A stretch of 64,000 nt of DNA from Prostheceraeus crozeri (Eukaryota > Platyhelminthes > Polycladida > Euryleptidae): assembly GCA_907163375.1 (NCBI GenBank), contig CAJQUW010007530.1, positions 248,001 to 312,000 on the forward strand. The letters run 5' to 3'. Below are positions 42,502 to 50,576 of this stretch, one piece after another. The first letter of the stretch is position 1. Every line of letters starts with the position of its first letter. Under the pieces are notes generated by a model that saw only the letters and a program-made list of their open reading frames with translations, was not told the DNA's origin and did no database searches. The position numbers and the translations under genes are program-made.

Positions 42502-43767
42502 ATGAAGCAGATGTGTTGCTTGCCATGTAATGAGCCGCCAGAGGTGAATGTCGTTGTCACTTGCACTTGCTGCGCCAGCTCTCATAATGAAACCCCTAAG
42601 CAATGTGAACACGATCGCAAAACCGCTAAAGCTAAATGCTGCAGTTGTTGTAAATGTAGAAAGGCAAGAAAGAAAAAAGATGAGAAGGAGGAAAAGAGTC
42701 AGCCGTCATCGACTGAACGTTTGAAGTCAATCTATTATGATGTAAAACATCCGGCAGGATTTGCATCTATCAAGAAATTATCAAAAGCGAGTGGTCTTCC
42801 ACAATCACAAGTGAAACGATGGTTAAAGGGTCAGGCTACCTATACACTCCACAAACAAGCGAAAAAGAAGTACCGCACCCGCCATTATATTGTTCATGAC
42901 ATCGATGAACAGTGGCAAGCAGATTTGTGCGATGTTGCCTCCATTTCAAAACATAACTCGGGCAATAATTTTATTTTAACCGTCATTGATATTTTCTCGC
43001 GTTATGCGTGGGCTCAACCTTTAAAAACTAAAGAAGGGAAAGGAGTAGCAAAAGCATTCCAAACAATTTTTCGAGAAGGTCGCATTCCAAAAAGAATTCA
43101 GAGTGATCAAGGAAAAGAGTTTGAAAATCAGCATGTGACAAGATTATTTGAGAGCCATGACATTGAGTTGTTTAGTGTAAAGAGCGCTTATAAAGCTGCA
43201 CTCGTTGAACGTTTTAATCGCACATTAAAAAATCGCTTGTGGCGACATTTTACTGCCAACTTGACACAAAATTGGACAAAGGTTCTACAAGATACACTCC
43301 ATGCCTACAATCACTCTATCCATCGTTCTATTGGACTCAGACCAGTAGATGTAAATGCTGACAATGTAGATAAAGTGCGCGAATCATTCCAACGTAAACG
43401 CACTCATGTGAAAAGTGATGTGAAAATTGGCGATAAAGTTCGTATCTCAAAAGTGAAAAGTGTTTTTGCTAAAGGGTACCTTCCGAATTGGACAGAGGAG
43501 GTATTTACAGTATCAAGGATTAATCAAAAAGACTCTCCGACCACCTACAAGTTGAAAGATTACGATAATGAAGAAATTGAGGGTAGCTTTTACCGCGATG
43601 AGATTGAGGTAGTCACTGAAAGTGAAACATATTTGGTAGAGAAAATCATTCGATGTAAAAAACGGCAAGGTGAAGAATGGTGTCTTGTTAAATGGACTGG
43701 TTATCCTTCAAGTATGAACTCTTGGATGCGTCGTGCCGACATCTTTCATCTAAGTGATCGACAGTGA
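42502..43767 (+). CDS. Retrovirus-like integrase with chromodomain
   Basis: The 421-residue protein joins element ends to target DNA. Its first ~65 residues are unusually Cys-rich ('CTCCASSH', 'CCSCCKCRKARKKK'), a possible extra zinc module. The core (about 130-290) has the DDE residues in 'QWQADLCDVAS', 'IQSDQGKEFENQHV' and 'ALVERFNRTLKNR'. After an SH3-like segment comes a chromodomain ('YLVEKIIRCKKRQGEEW', 'LVKWTGYPSSMNSW'), as in several Polinton and chromovirus integrases, which can steer insertion to modified chromatin. The start 2 bp after the previous stop continues the tight gene row. Confidence 0.93.
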   Translation: MKQMCCLPCNEPPEVNVVVTCTCCASSHNETPKQCEHDRKTAKAKCCSCCKCRKARKKKDEKEEKSQPSSTERLKSIYYDVKHPAGFASIKKLSKASGLPQSQVKRWLKGQATYTLHKQAKKKYRTRHYIVHDIDEQWQADLCDVASISKHNSGNNFILTVIDIFSRYAWAQPLKTKEGKGVAKAFQTIFREGRIPKRIQSDQGKEFENQHVTRLFESHDIELFSVKSAYKAALVERFNRTLKNRLWRHFTANLTQNWTKVLQDTLHAYNHSIHRSIGLRPVDVNADNVDKVRESFQRKRTHVKSDVKIGDKVRISKVKSVFAKGYLPNWTEEVFTVSRINQKDSPTTYKLKDYDNEEIEGSFYRDEIEVVTESETYLVEKIIRCKKRQGEEWCLVKWTGYPSSMNSWMRRADIFHLSDRQ

Positions 43768-43808
43768 TTCATGCAAAGTTGTAACTAACAATGTTTAGGG
43801 TTTGAGCT

Positions 43809-44264
43809 ATGAATCCAACTGCCTCATTTTATTCACGACCCTCCTATGTAAGTGGCGGAGGACAAATTTACATCGGTGCTCGCCGCCAACGTGGAGGTAG
43901 CATACTTGGTGCACTGAAATCTGTTGTAGCACCTCTCATATCCAATGTCGGTAGATCTTTAAAACGAAATGTTTTAAGTAATGCCGTTGGCTTTGCTGGT
44001 GATGTTGCTAGTGATCTTTCCAGAGGTAGAAGTTTTAAGAGCAGTTTGTTGAATCGTGGGAAGGAACGCGGTTTAAAAACATTGAAGCAGACCATTGCTG
44101 GTGTTACTCAAGGAAAGAAATCACCTAAACGAATGAATAAAGGAAGGAGGAAACATCGCGGAGCTGGTAAGGTGCGATCTTCAGTCAAAAGGCATTCACG
44201 CAAACGTCGCAGAGGCTCTAATCATTCATCAGGCGCTAAACGACGACGCTGCTATAACTTCTAA
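43809..44264 (+). CDS. pVI-like minor capsid or core protein
   Basis: This 151-residue, very basic protein (Arg/Lys-rich C-terminal half, 'RHSRKRRRGSNHSSGAKRRR') has an N-terminal 'ARRQRGGSILGALKSVVAPL' that combines a GG protease site with an amphipathic helix. This layout is like adenovirus pVI and the corresponding Polinton proteins. It directly precedes the candidate major capsid gene, which is followed by the protease. Adenoviruses keep the same order (pVI, hexon, protease). Function is inferred from layout, not from strong homology. Confidence 0.65.
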   Translation: MNPTASFYSRPSYVSGGGQIYIGARRQRGGSILGALKSVVAPLISNVGRSLKRNVLSNAVGFAGDVASDLSRGRSFKSSLLNRGKERGLKTLKQTIAGVTQGKKSPKRMNKGRRKHRGAGKVRSSVKRHSRKRRRGSNHSSGAKRRRCYNF

Positions 44265-44266
44265 TC

Positions 44267-45544
44267 ATGGAGTGTAAAACTTCCGGTTTTTGTTTGTTCG
44301 ATCAACAAGCCATACAGACAGATATTCTTAGTTCAAGTATTGTAGATTATCATCCTCGAACAGCTGAGAATGCTGGCCCCATTGAATTTGTTATTCCTGG
44401 TGGTAGTGATGACTACATAGATTTGAGTTATGCGATGCTTGATTTGAGGTTTAGAATTCAGCAAGCAGATGGAACTGCTATTGACGATGCACATAAAGTT
44501 GGACTGAACAATTTACCATTGACTACATTACTTCGTGATGTTTCTCTAACGATTAGAGAGCAGCAAGTGGAAGGTGGTCAAAGCGATTATCCCTATAAAT
44601 CATATTTCAATCATGTATCACAGTTTCATCCAGCAGCACAAAAAAGTCATATGGAAGCCATGGGATGGTACAGAGATGAAGCAGGAAAATTTAATGCTGA
44701 AACAAACAGTGGCTTTGTAAAGCGATCTGCTATGATTAAAGATAGTAAAGTATGTCAGCCATATGGTCCGCTGAATTTAGACTTCTTTAGACAGTCAAAG
44801 TTTTTACTCTGTAATACCAGCATGCGACTCAAGCTGACATTGAATAAGCCTGAATTTGCGCTGAATGCATTTGCTAAAGTTGACAATTTTAGAATTCATG
44901 TGGAAGATATTGCACTTTACATTCGTCGAGTAGTACCGAATCCAAGTGTCATTAGAGGGCATGCTGAAGGCCTTAACCGCCAAAATGCCATTTACCCCAT
45001 TCAGCATACAAAGCTTCTCACCTTTACAATTCCGAAAGATCAAAAGAGTTTCATGAAAGATGGCCTCTTTCCATCGGAAGCACCGAAGCTCCTCATGGTG
45101 GCAATGGTTGAAAATGATGCATTTAATGGTAATATAAAGAAGAATCCTTTCAATTTTAAACACAATCAGTTAAGTGAAATTGCTTTACGTGTAAATGGTG
45201 TGAGTCATCCTGGTCCACCCTACAAACCAGATTTTGCTTCAGATCAATTTATGCGCAGTTATGTTGATTTTATGGATGTTTTTGGCTTTTACAATACGGA
45301 TGACACCAACGGACTGACTATGAAAGAGTTTAAGAGTGGATATACTATTTATGCATTTGATTTGACTGCTGACAGCGATATTAGTGCACCCTATCGTCAA
45401 GCGAACGTGCCTCATAATATTCGTTTGGATTTAACGTTCAAAAGAACACTACCTGAGACGATCAATGTATTAATTTATGCAGTCTTCGATTCAAATATTG
45501 AAATTACAAAGTATCGTGACGTGATTCTTCAGTATAATCGTTAA
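44267..45544 (+). CDS. Candidate major capsid protein (F54H12.2-like)
   Basis: The 425-residue protein resembles the widespread uncharacterised Polinton product known from C. elegans as F54H12.2. Typical stretches are 'GPIEFVIPGGSDDYIDLSY', 'MLDLRFRIQQADG', 'YPYKSYFNHVSQF' and, near the end, 'IRLDLTFKRTLPETINVLIY'. The predicted all-beta texture and placement between the pVI-like gene and the protease fit a jelly-roll capsid protein. I regard major capsid as the most likely role, but it could be another capsid component. It starts 2 bp after the previous gene and overlaps the protease ATG by one base. Confidence 0.7.
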   Translation: MECKTSGFCLFDQQAIQTDILSSSIVDYHPRTAENAGPIEFVIPGGSDDYIDLSYAMLDLRFRIQQADGTAIDDAHKVGLNNLPLTTLLRDVSLTIREQQVEGGQSDYPYKSYFNHVSQFHPAAQKSHMEAMGWYRDEAGKFNAETNSGFVKRSAMIKDSKVCQPYGPLNLDFFRQSKFLLCNTSMRLKLTLNKPEFALNAFAKVDNFRIHVEDIALYIRRVVPNPSVIRGHAEGLNRQNAIYPIQHTKLLTFTIPKDQKSFMKDGLFPSEAPKLLMVAMVENDAFNGNIKKNPFNFKHNQLSEIALRVNGVSHPGPPYKPDFASDQFMRSYVDFMDVFGFYNTDDTNGLTMKEFKSGYTIYAFDLTADSDISAPYRQANVPHNIRLDLTFKRTLPETINVLIYAVFDSNIEITKYRDVILQYNR

Positions 45545-46005
45545 TGAGTTGGTTGACTGCTGACGATATTAAGACTAAAGTGCAGCGTAATGCAGACGAA
45601 GCGACGTTGAAAGCTTTCGATAATGTCTATTCACTCGATACCTTACCACCTGCAGTAAATCACTATCCCATCTTTATTGTGCTAAACACTCATTCACAGA
45701 ATTTAGGCGGTGAGCATTGGAAAGCGATCTTTATTGGAGAAGACCGACGTGGTGAACTATTTGACTCTCTTGCTCAACCTCCAAATATACCAACACAGCA
45801 GTGGTTGAGAAAACATACGCGTCAATATCAGCGAAATGAACGCATACTACAACATCCACTTTCATCAACGTGTGGTGCTTTTGTACTGTACTTCATCTTA
45901 AGACGTTTACATGTATCTCGATTTGCATCTGTTATTCAAAACTTTTCATGTAATCCATCCTCTAATGAAAAAATGATTTGTAAGTTCTATCATGATTTGA
46001 AATAA
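45544..46005 (+). CDS. Adenain-like (C5/Ulp1) cysteine protease
   Basis: The 153-residue protease processes capsid precursors in related viruses. The catalytic His is in 'LGGEHWKAIFI', an acidic residue follows in 'GELFDSL', and the nucleophile is in 'SSTCGAFVLYFILRR'. The length is usual for short Polinton proteases. The initiating ATG overlaps the stop of the capsid gene (TAATGA). Candidate substrates are the two GG-containing basic proteins at 40806 and 43809. Confidence 0.88.
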   Translation: MSWLTADDIKTKVQRNADEATLKAFDNVYSLDTLPPAVNHYPIFIVLNTHSQNLGGEHWKAIFIGEDRRGELFDSLAQPPNIPTQQWLRKHTRQYQRNERILQHPLSSTCGAFVLYFILRRLHVSRFASVIQNFSCNPSSNEKMICKFYHDLK

Positions 46006-46010
46006 AAACA

Positions 46011-46577
46011 TCATGTTGGAAAAATTTTTTTTGATTTTACAATCCGCTGGCTACGTACATACTCAATGAGATAGTCTAGGATCATATTTGCTTGTACATG
46101 AGATTTTAGTCCAGTAATGATCACTTTACTATTATGAAAGATTGCCACATGCACAGGTAACCAACAACTAATGAGAGCTGCAGGAAAAAGTTCGGGTTCA
46201 TAACACAAACTGTAACTGCTGGTACGAATCTTCAAAAATGATAGACTGTCACTCAATTGAGTAGAGATCACCATATTGTCCACAGTCAGATTCGACATCA
46301 CACACCTCTCCCTCTTCCATATCCGACGTAGTAGTCTTTGTAGCTCTAAGCGCATTGACTGCGCCGATGAATGAGAAAGGGCGCCGAGAATCTGTACAGT
46401 CCCATTTGGGAAGAGTTGAAGATTCCGTGAATTGTTCATCTTCACCACTAACATTTGAGGACGACCCGGGTAATACTTGCTGTTTGGAAGCTGTTGGTGT
46501 AATGTTGTGAGATCGATTTTGGTGTAGAGTCTGAAGCGACGGAGAATGTTGACGATGGTGTAGCGATGGCGCTTCAT
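46011..46577 (-). CDS. TATA-binding-protein (TBP) homologue
   Basis: From the ATG at 46577 the protein has 188 residues and consists almost entirely of the two TBP repeats. The first runs 'IVNILRRFRLYTKIDLTTL', 'KYYPGRPQMLVVKM', 'LQLFPNGTVQILGA'. The second runs 'NLTVDNMVISTQL', 'SYSLCYEPELFPAALI', 'HVAIFHNSKVIITGL'. These line up with human TBP segments ('[20 protein letters not shown]', 'ALIFSSGKMVCTGAK', 'SSYEPELFPGLIYRM', 'LLIFVSGKVVLTGAK'), including Phe residues that kink the TATA box. The gene is convergent with the protease and overlaps, in another frame, the end of the neighbouring PC4-like gene. It likely directs transcription from the element's own TATA promoters. Origin by host gene capture is inference. 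Confidence 0.85.
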   Translation of the reverse strand: MKRHRYTIVNILRRFRLYTKIDLTTLHQQLPNSKYYPGRPQMLVVKMNNSRNLQLFPNGTVQILGALSHSSAQSMRLELQRLLRRIWKRERCVMSNLTVDNMVISTQLSDSLSFLKIRTSSYSLCYEPELFPAALISCWLPVHVAIFHNSKVIITGLKSHVQANMILDYLIEYVRSQRIVKSKKIFPT

Positions 46578-46899
46578 GATGAAAGAATGAGTAAATTGAG
46601 CGATGTACCTTCCTTTTATACTTTTCCCAACTACCTTGATGAAATGTGAAGTTAGTATGAAGTTGGGAATGATAGAGTTGAATTCGCCGATTGTTGACGC
46701 GCAACCAGATGCGATTTCCAATACGTGAATGTCTTTTCATATAGAAGTATTTTAAATCCTTCATGATATGATGTAGAGATTGAAAATGGCGATAAGATAA
46801 AGCAAACTCTCTTCTCACATTTCCAGTTGAATCTTTGAAATAGACGTTTCGATCATGATCCGTTTCAATACGTTGTAGGGAATCTAATTTCCAACTCAT
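46249..46899 (-). CDS. PC4-like protein B, overlapping the TBP gene
   Basis: The frame has 216 residues from ATG 46899. The first ~108 residues are a paralogue of the protein at 46922-47278: 'DHDRNVYFKDSTGNV', 'SYRHFQSLHHIMKDL' and 'GSWEKYKRKVHRSIYSFF' match segment by segment. This half looks like two PC4/Sub1-type units (beta strands, then an aromatic-centred helix). The remainder is Ser/acidic-rich and overlaps the TBP gene in another phase, so how far translation continues is unclear. PC4 binds single-stranded DNA and assists TBP/TFIIA-dependent transcription, which suits the neighbouring gene. Confidence 0.5.
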   Translation of the reverse strand: MSWKLDSLQRIETDHDRNVYFKDSTGNVRREFALSYRHFQSLHHIMKDLKYFYMKRHSRIGNRIWLRVNNRRIQLYHSQLHTNFTFHQGSWEKYKRKVHRSIYSFFHHEAPSLHHRQHSPSLQTLHQNRSHNITPTASKQQVLPGSSSNVSGEDEQFTESSTLPKWDCTDSRRPFSFIGAVNALRATKTTTSDMEEGEVCDVESDCGQYGDLYSIE

Positions 46900-46921
46900 G
46901 GTGCGTGATAGTCATGTCTGA

Positions 46922-47278
46922 TTAAGATTTGCATAGTAGGGCGATGAACTCACGACGAATAAATGTCATGATGGAGCGATGTATGTATCTTCTATACTTC
47001 TCCCAATTGTATTTGCGAAATGAGAAACAGTTTGCGGAATGAGAATGGTAGATTTGAATTTCATTTCTGTAATGTTGAAGCCAAACTTGATCACCCCAGG
47101 AGATGAATCTTAATGTTTCAAAATATTCCAAATCCCTCATGATATCATTGAGGTTGACAAATTGTCGCCATGTTAATGTAATTCCTCTTGATGTATGACC
47201 ATGAGAATTTTTGAAATGTACGTTTCCATCACGATCAACTCTGATATATTGTAGAGAGTCCAAAATCCAAGTCTTCAT
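46922..47278 (-). CDS. PC4-like protein A
   Basis: The 118-residue protein starts at ATG 47278, 36 bp from the divergent gene at 47314. Residues ~12-50 read 'YIRVDRDGNVHFKNSHG' then 'RGITLTWRQFVNLNDIMRDL', close in plan to the PC4/Sub1 core ('DPEGEMKPGRKGISL', 'NPEQWSQLKEQI'). Residues ~60-108 look like a second such unit ('EIQIYHSHSANCFSFRKY', 'NWEKYRRYIHRSIM'). PC4 works as a dimer, and a tandem protein could mimic that in one chain. The neighbour at 46249-46899 is its paralogue. Homology is by motif and order only. Confidence 0.5.
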   Translation of the reverse strand: MKTWILDSLQYIRVDRDGNVHFKNSHGHTSRGITLTWRQFVNLNDIMRDLEYFETLRFISWGDQVWLQHYRNEIQIYHSHSANCFSFRKYNWEKYRRYIHRSIMTFIRREFIALLCKS

Positions 47279-47313
47279 GATGTTATGCAAAGTTGCAGAT
47301 TAGCAATATAAAA

Positions 47314-48711
47314 ATGTCGTTTTATCATATTTTGCTTAGCAATGCGGCTACAAAGAGATTTACTAGTAATCGAGCCGCACTCTTTTCTACTCCCATTGAT
47401 CATGCACAACAGCTAAATGGGAATTGGGAAGTGGGTGTCACTCAACTTGTTCATAGCAACTGTGTCTATACTTTTGATCATGAGGTGATGACTATTAATA
47501 TGAGACGTACAGCTGCTTACCAATGTGAAAAGGGCTGCCGAGTATACATTCCACAGTGGCCAAAGAAAGATCTCTTATCATGTAAAAAGTTTATATATGA
47601 TTTCTTGAATAAAGCGTGTAAACATATTGCCCAATTTACTCCACACAATGATGATTATACTTATATACATCATGTAGTTGAGAAAGATTGGATTGTTGGT
47701 TTAAGTCCAAGTTTAAGAAATGATTTAGGTTACCTCGCTAGCGCCTTGACAAGCTATGATAATTTTAACGTTAATTACCACATAAGTGCTCATAAACAGT
47801 TAATATATCGAGAGGAAGCTTATTATGTAGATCTTATTCCAAAAAATGAGAAGACGTTGGTGAAGAAGATTGTGATTAAGCCAAGAAAGACAAACATGAC
47901 TCCTGAAACATTATTGAAGAAATTTAATTATCTCCTTCGAGTTGATGGTAAACAAGTGGCAACATTGACTTATATTAAATCATCTAATCATATTGCAATA
48001 AGTAAATTAAATGATGATGATCTAGTATTAATTTGTTCAAAAGATTTTCATCAGTTCTTGCGACATCATTCTGCAGCTGTTCATGGAAAATTTAATATGC
48101 AACATTTACCATGTGAAAGGTCAAATCAATTTGATACAGAATGGAGCGTATCTTTATACAGAAAGTGTGTAGAGCCTTTTGGTGGTATCTTACATGAAAC
48201 AAGAGTGCTGATGCCTCGCATCATTACTTCAGTTAAATTGGTTGTAGATTATTTAAATGAAGTGATTAATGACCAACATATTTCATTTTCTGAAAAAGAA
48301 GGTACTTTGTCTCTCACTATAAGTGGAAAAGGTATTGAACTAATTATGGATAAAACTCTAATGGACATTTTGGGTTTTGACCAAAATATCTTTAAAAGTG
48401 GTACTGTAACCAAAGCTAGCGCAGACATGTCGCTATCGCGTCGTATTAACTATTTTCAGATATATTCCAATATTGGTGAAGATGTACGTGTGGGAGATGT
48501 TGAAGCTCCATTGCTAGCAATGATACCATACCAGCCAAAGAGCTGCAGTATTTTATCTGAGCATACTTTCAAGAAAGTGCATTATACAAAGCTGAAATCA
48601 AACTACATCCCACAAATTGATATTGCCATTTATGACGATGCTGGTGCGTTGATTCCTTTTCATAAAGATGCTGTGACAAGTATCACACTCCATTTCCGAA
48701 TGAAGAGTTAA
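47314..48711 (+). CDS. Large Polinton structural protein, paralogue 1
   Basis: A 465-residue protein from ATG 47314. It opens with 'MSFYHILLSNAATKRF' and 'LNGNWEVGVTQLVHSN', an N-terminal signature (SN....F..N......L..P..L.G.WEVG...) found in invertebrate Polinton proteins of unknown detailed role. It closes with 'IAIYDDAGALIPFHKDA' and 'TLHFRMKS', the matching C-terminal signature. Long beta-rich stretches between suit a capsid or virion-surface protein. It is followed 9 bp later by its paralogue. Confidence 0.65.
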   Translation: MSFYHILLSNAATKRFTSNRAALFSTPIDHAQQLNGNWEVGVTQLVHSNCVYTFDHEVMTINMRRTAAYQCEKGCRVYIPQWPKKDLLSCKKFIYDFLNKACKHIAQFTPHNDDYTYIHHVVEKDWIVGLSPSLRNDLGYLASALTSYDNFNVNYHISAHKQLIYREEAYYVDLIPKNEKTLVKKIVIKPRKTNMTPETLLKKFNYLLRVDGKQVATLTYIKSSNHIAISKLNDDDLVLICSKDFHQFLRHHSAAVHGKFNMQHLPCERSNQFDTEWSVSLYRKCVEPFGGILHETRVLMPRIITSVKLVVDYLNEVINDQHISFSEKEGTLSLTISGKGIELIMDKTLMDILGFDQNIFKSGTVTKASADMSLSRRINYFQIYSNIGEDVRVGDVEAPLLAMIPYQPKSCSILSEHTFKKVHYTKLKSNYIPQIDIAIYDDAGALIPFHKDAVTSITLHFRMKS

Positions 48712-48720
48712 TGCAAACGT

Positions 48721-50271
48721 ATGCTAATATATTTTTCCAATGTGAATAATATGAAAAGTGAAAATAAGGACTCGTTTCTAATCTACTTGCCCAGTAATGC
48801 TTCTATGAATAAATTTCCCAAAAATAAACCATCAGACTATCGAGTAGAATTAAATCGCCCACTGCATTTAGAAGGTGAATGGGAGGTTGGCGTTTCTAGT
48901 ATTTGCTATGATAGCAATATTCAGAATGTGAATGATTTGGAAGAAATGATATTGACTCCTCGCACCCATGATGGAATAACGATGAATAATGCATTTCAGT
49001 TCCCATACAATTTAACATCAGATGGAAAGTGGAACTATGAATGGATTCAGATAAAATCAGATTCTTATGAGCCATTTGGGAATGAGAAAATTATTAAGGC
49101 ATTCAACAGTGGTAATACTTCCATCATGAAGAATAAAAATCAGAAAGCTTATGAGTTTACTATCTATCATTGGAGTGGGAGACAGTTCCTCCGCTTTCAT
49201 TCTTTTACTAAAGGTCTTACGCTGAGGTTGGATAGTGAATTCTATCCGCATCTCGGTTTTGGTCATGGACTACATCTAACGTCAATTGCTACTGCAAATG
49301 TTAGAAAAGTTTATTCAAATCGAATCAACAAATTTCATTATAGATTTAAAATATTTGATGAAGATGTTGTAGAATGCGAAGAACGCATCATTTTGAAAAA
49401 GCGTGGTGTTCAACCTTTATCACTTATTGAGTTAGTAAAACGATGGAATGAGACTGTGGGTAAGAAGTATGGAGAGAAAATTATGGCGGACAAAAATAAG
49501 TTGGTTATTCAGAAATATAATGACAAACTTACAGTTTATTTCTCTCCAACCTTGCGTCATTTTGTAAGACATTATACACCTATTATTGGAAGCGGTGTGG
49601 TATATGCTTCTCATGAATATCACACTAAAGCTGATTCAGTTAATGATGAATGGTGGGTGGACATCTATGGCGATCGCATCAAGAAAATTTACCAGTCTTA
49701 TGAAGAATCTAAAGTTGCTATCAATATAATGCCGCGTCTATATCATACAGTTGAAAGCTTCATTCATGTAGTAAATCCTTATATACAACAGAAGTTGAAG
49801 CATGTGATGAAAAGTAAATATGATGTAAAGACACACCACATTTCGTTTTCAATTGAAAATCAACGCGTTGTTCTGAGACTGGGTGATGACATTCAATGTC
49901 AATTGAGTAAAAATTTGAAAAAACTCTTTGGTTTTTCAATGCTACAAACTGTGTTTGCTGCTGCGCATACGATTGGTATAGAAACACCAATGACACTTGA
50001 TAAACATGAACAGCACCTTTACATTCAAAGTGATTTGATTCTACCTATTTCTGTTGGTGAGAAAAAAGAATACATTTTACGTGATTTCATTCATGATAAA
50101 GACGCTTCATATGGAATAGTCGAGAAGATGTTTGAATCTATTTTCTATCATCCCGTCGTCAAACAAACTATACCCTCTATTGCTATCAAAATTACCAATG
50201 GTTTACAAGAGTGCATCCATGTGAAAGATACTAAATCCCTCATAACGTTAGTGTTTCGGAAAACAAAGTGA
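48721..50271 (+). CDS. Large Polinton structural protein, paralogue 2
   Basis: The 516-residue protein shares both signatures with its upstream neighbour: 'YLPSNASMNKFPKNKPSDY', 'LEGEWEVGVSSICYDSN' near the start and 'LITLVFRKTK' at the end. Shared internal segments include 'SPTLRHFVRHYTPIIGSG' versus 'SKDFHQFLRHHSAAVHG'. The pair therefore arose by tandem duplication and diverged. Met-11 is an alternative start. Likely a penton, fibre or other surface protein, with the precise role unknown. Confidence 0.65.
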   Translation: MLIYFSNVNNMKSENKDSFLIYLPSNASMNKFPKNKPSDYRVELNRPLHLEGEWEVGVSSICYDSNIQNVNDLEEMILTPRTHDGITMNNAFQFPYNLTSDGKWNYEWIQIKSDSYEPFGNEKIIKAFNSGNTSIMKNKNQKAYEFTIYHWSGRQFLRFHSFTKGLTLRLDSEFYPHLGFGHGLHLTSIATANVRKVYSNRINKFHYRFKIFDEDVVECEERIILKKRGVQPLSLIELVKRWNETVGKKYGEKIMADKNKLVIQKYNDKLTVYFSPTLRHFVRHYTPIIGSGVVYASHEYHTKADSVNDEWWVDIYGDRIKKIYQSYEESKVAINIMPRLYHTVESFIHVVNPYIQQKLKHVMKSKYDVKTHHISFSIENQRVVLRLGDDIQCQLSKNLKKLFGFSMLQTVFAAAHTIGIETPMTLDKHEQHLYIQSDLILPISVGEKKEYILRDFIHDKDASYGIVEKMFESIFYHPVVKQTIPSIAIKITNGLQECIHVKDTKSLITLVFRKTK

Positions 50272-50576
50272 AGTCTTTATACAACATTTATTGAAATATG
50301 TACATGAATGTGAAGGAATAGACTTTATACAACATCCACTGAAAATATATACATGAGCGCACTTCAATAAACATTGTTATATACAAAAAGTCTTTTTACT
50401 TCGTGAAGGGTGGAAATATACAGGGATAGGAAAAATGTCTTTCAGTGGAAAAGTCATCACATGGGGAATGTACAGATGTGGACACATATTCACAAGGAAA
50501 AAACAATCTCATGCGATACATAAAACAACAATGTTTATCTACAGAAATCAACATCAAAATACTAAGTTAAGGATGA
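50272..50576. terminator. Convergent 3' region with duplicated polyadenylation-like block
   Basis: Two ~40-bp direct repeats (50274-50313 and 50321-50360, both with CTTTATACAACAT and GTACATGA- or ATACATGA-like words) lie between the converging structural gene and PolB. AATAAA occurs at about 50368. This probably holds the 3' ends of both transcripts. Confidence 0.5.

Noticed and set aside
44804-45163. 119-residue minus-strand frame inside the candidate capsid gene
   Set aside because: Shadow of the capsid frame with no independent start context or homology.
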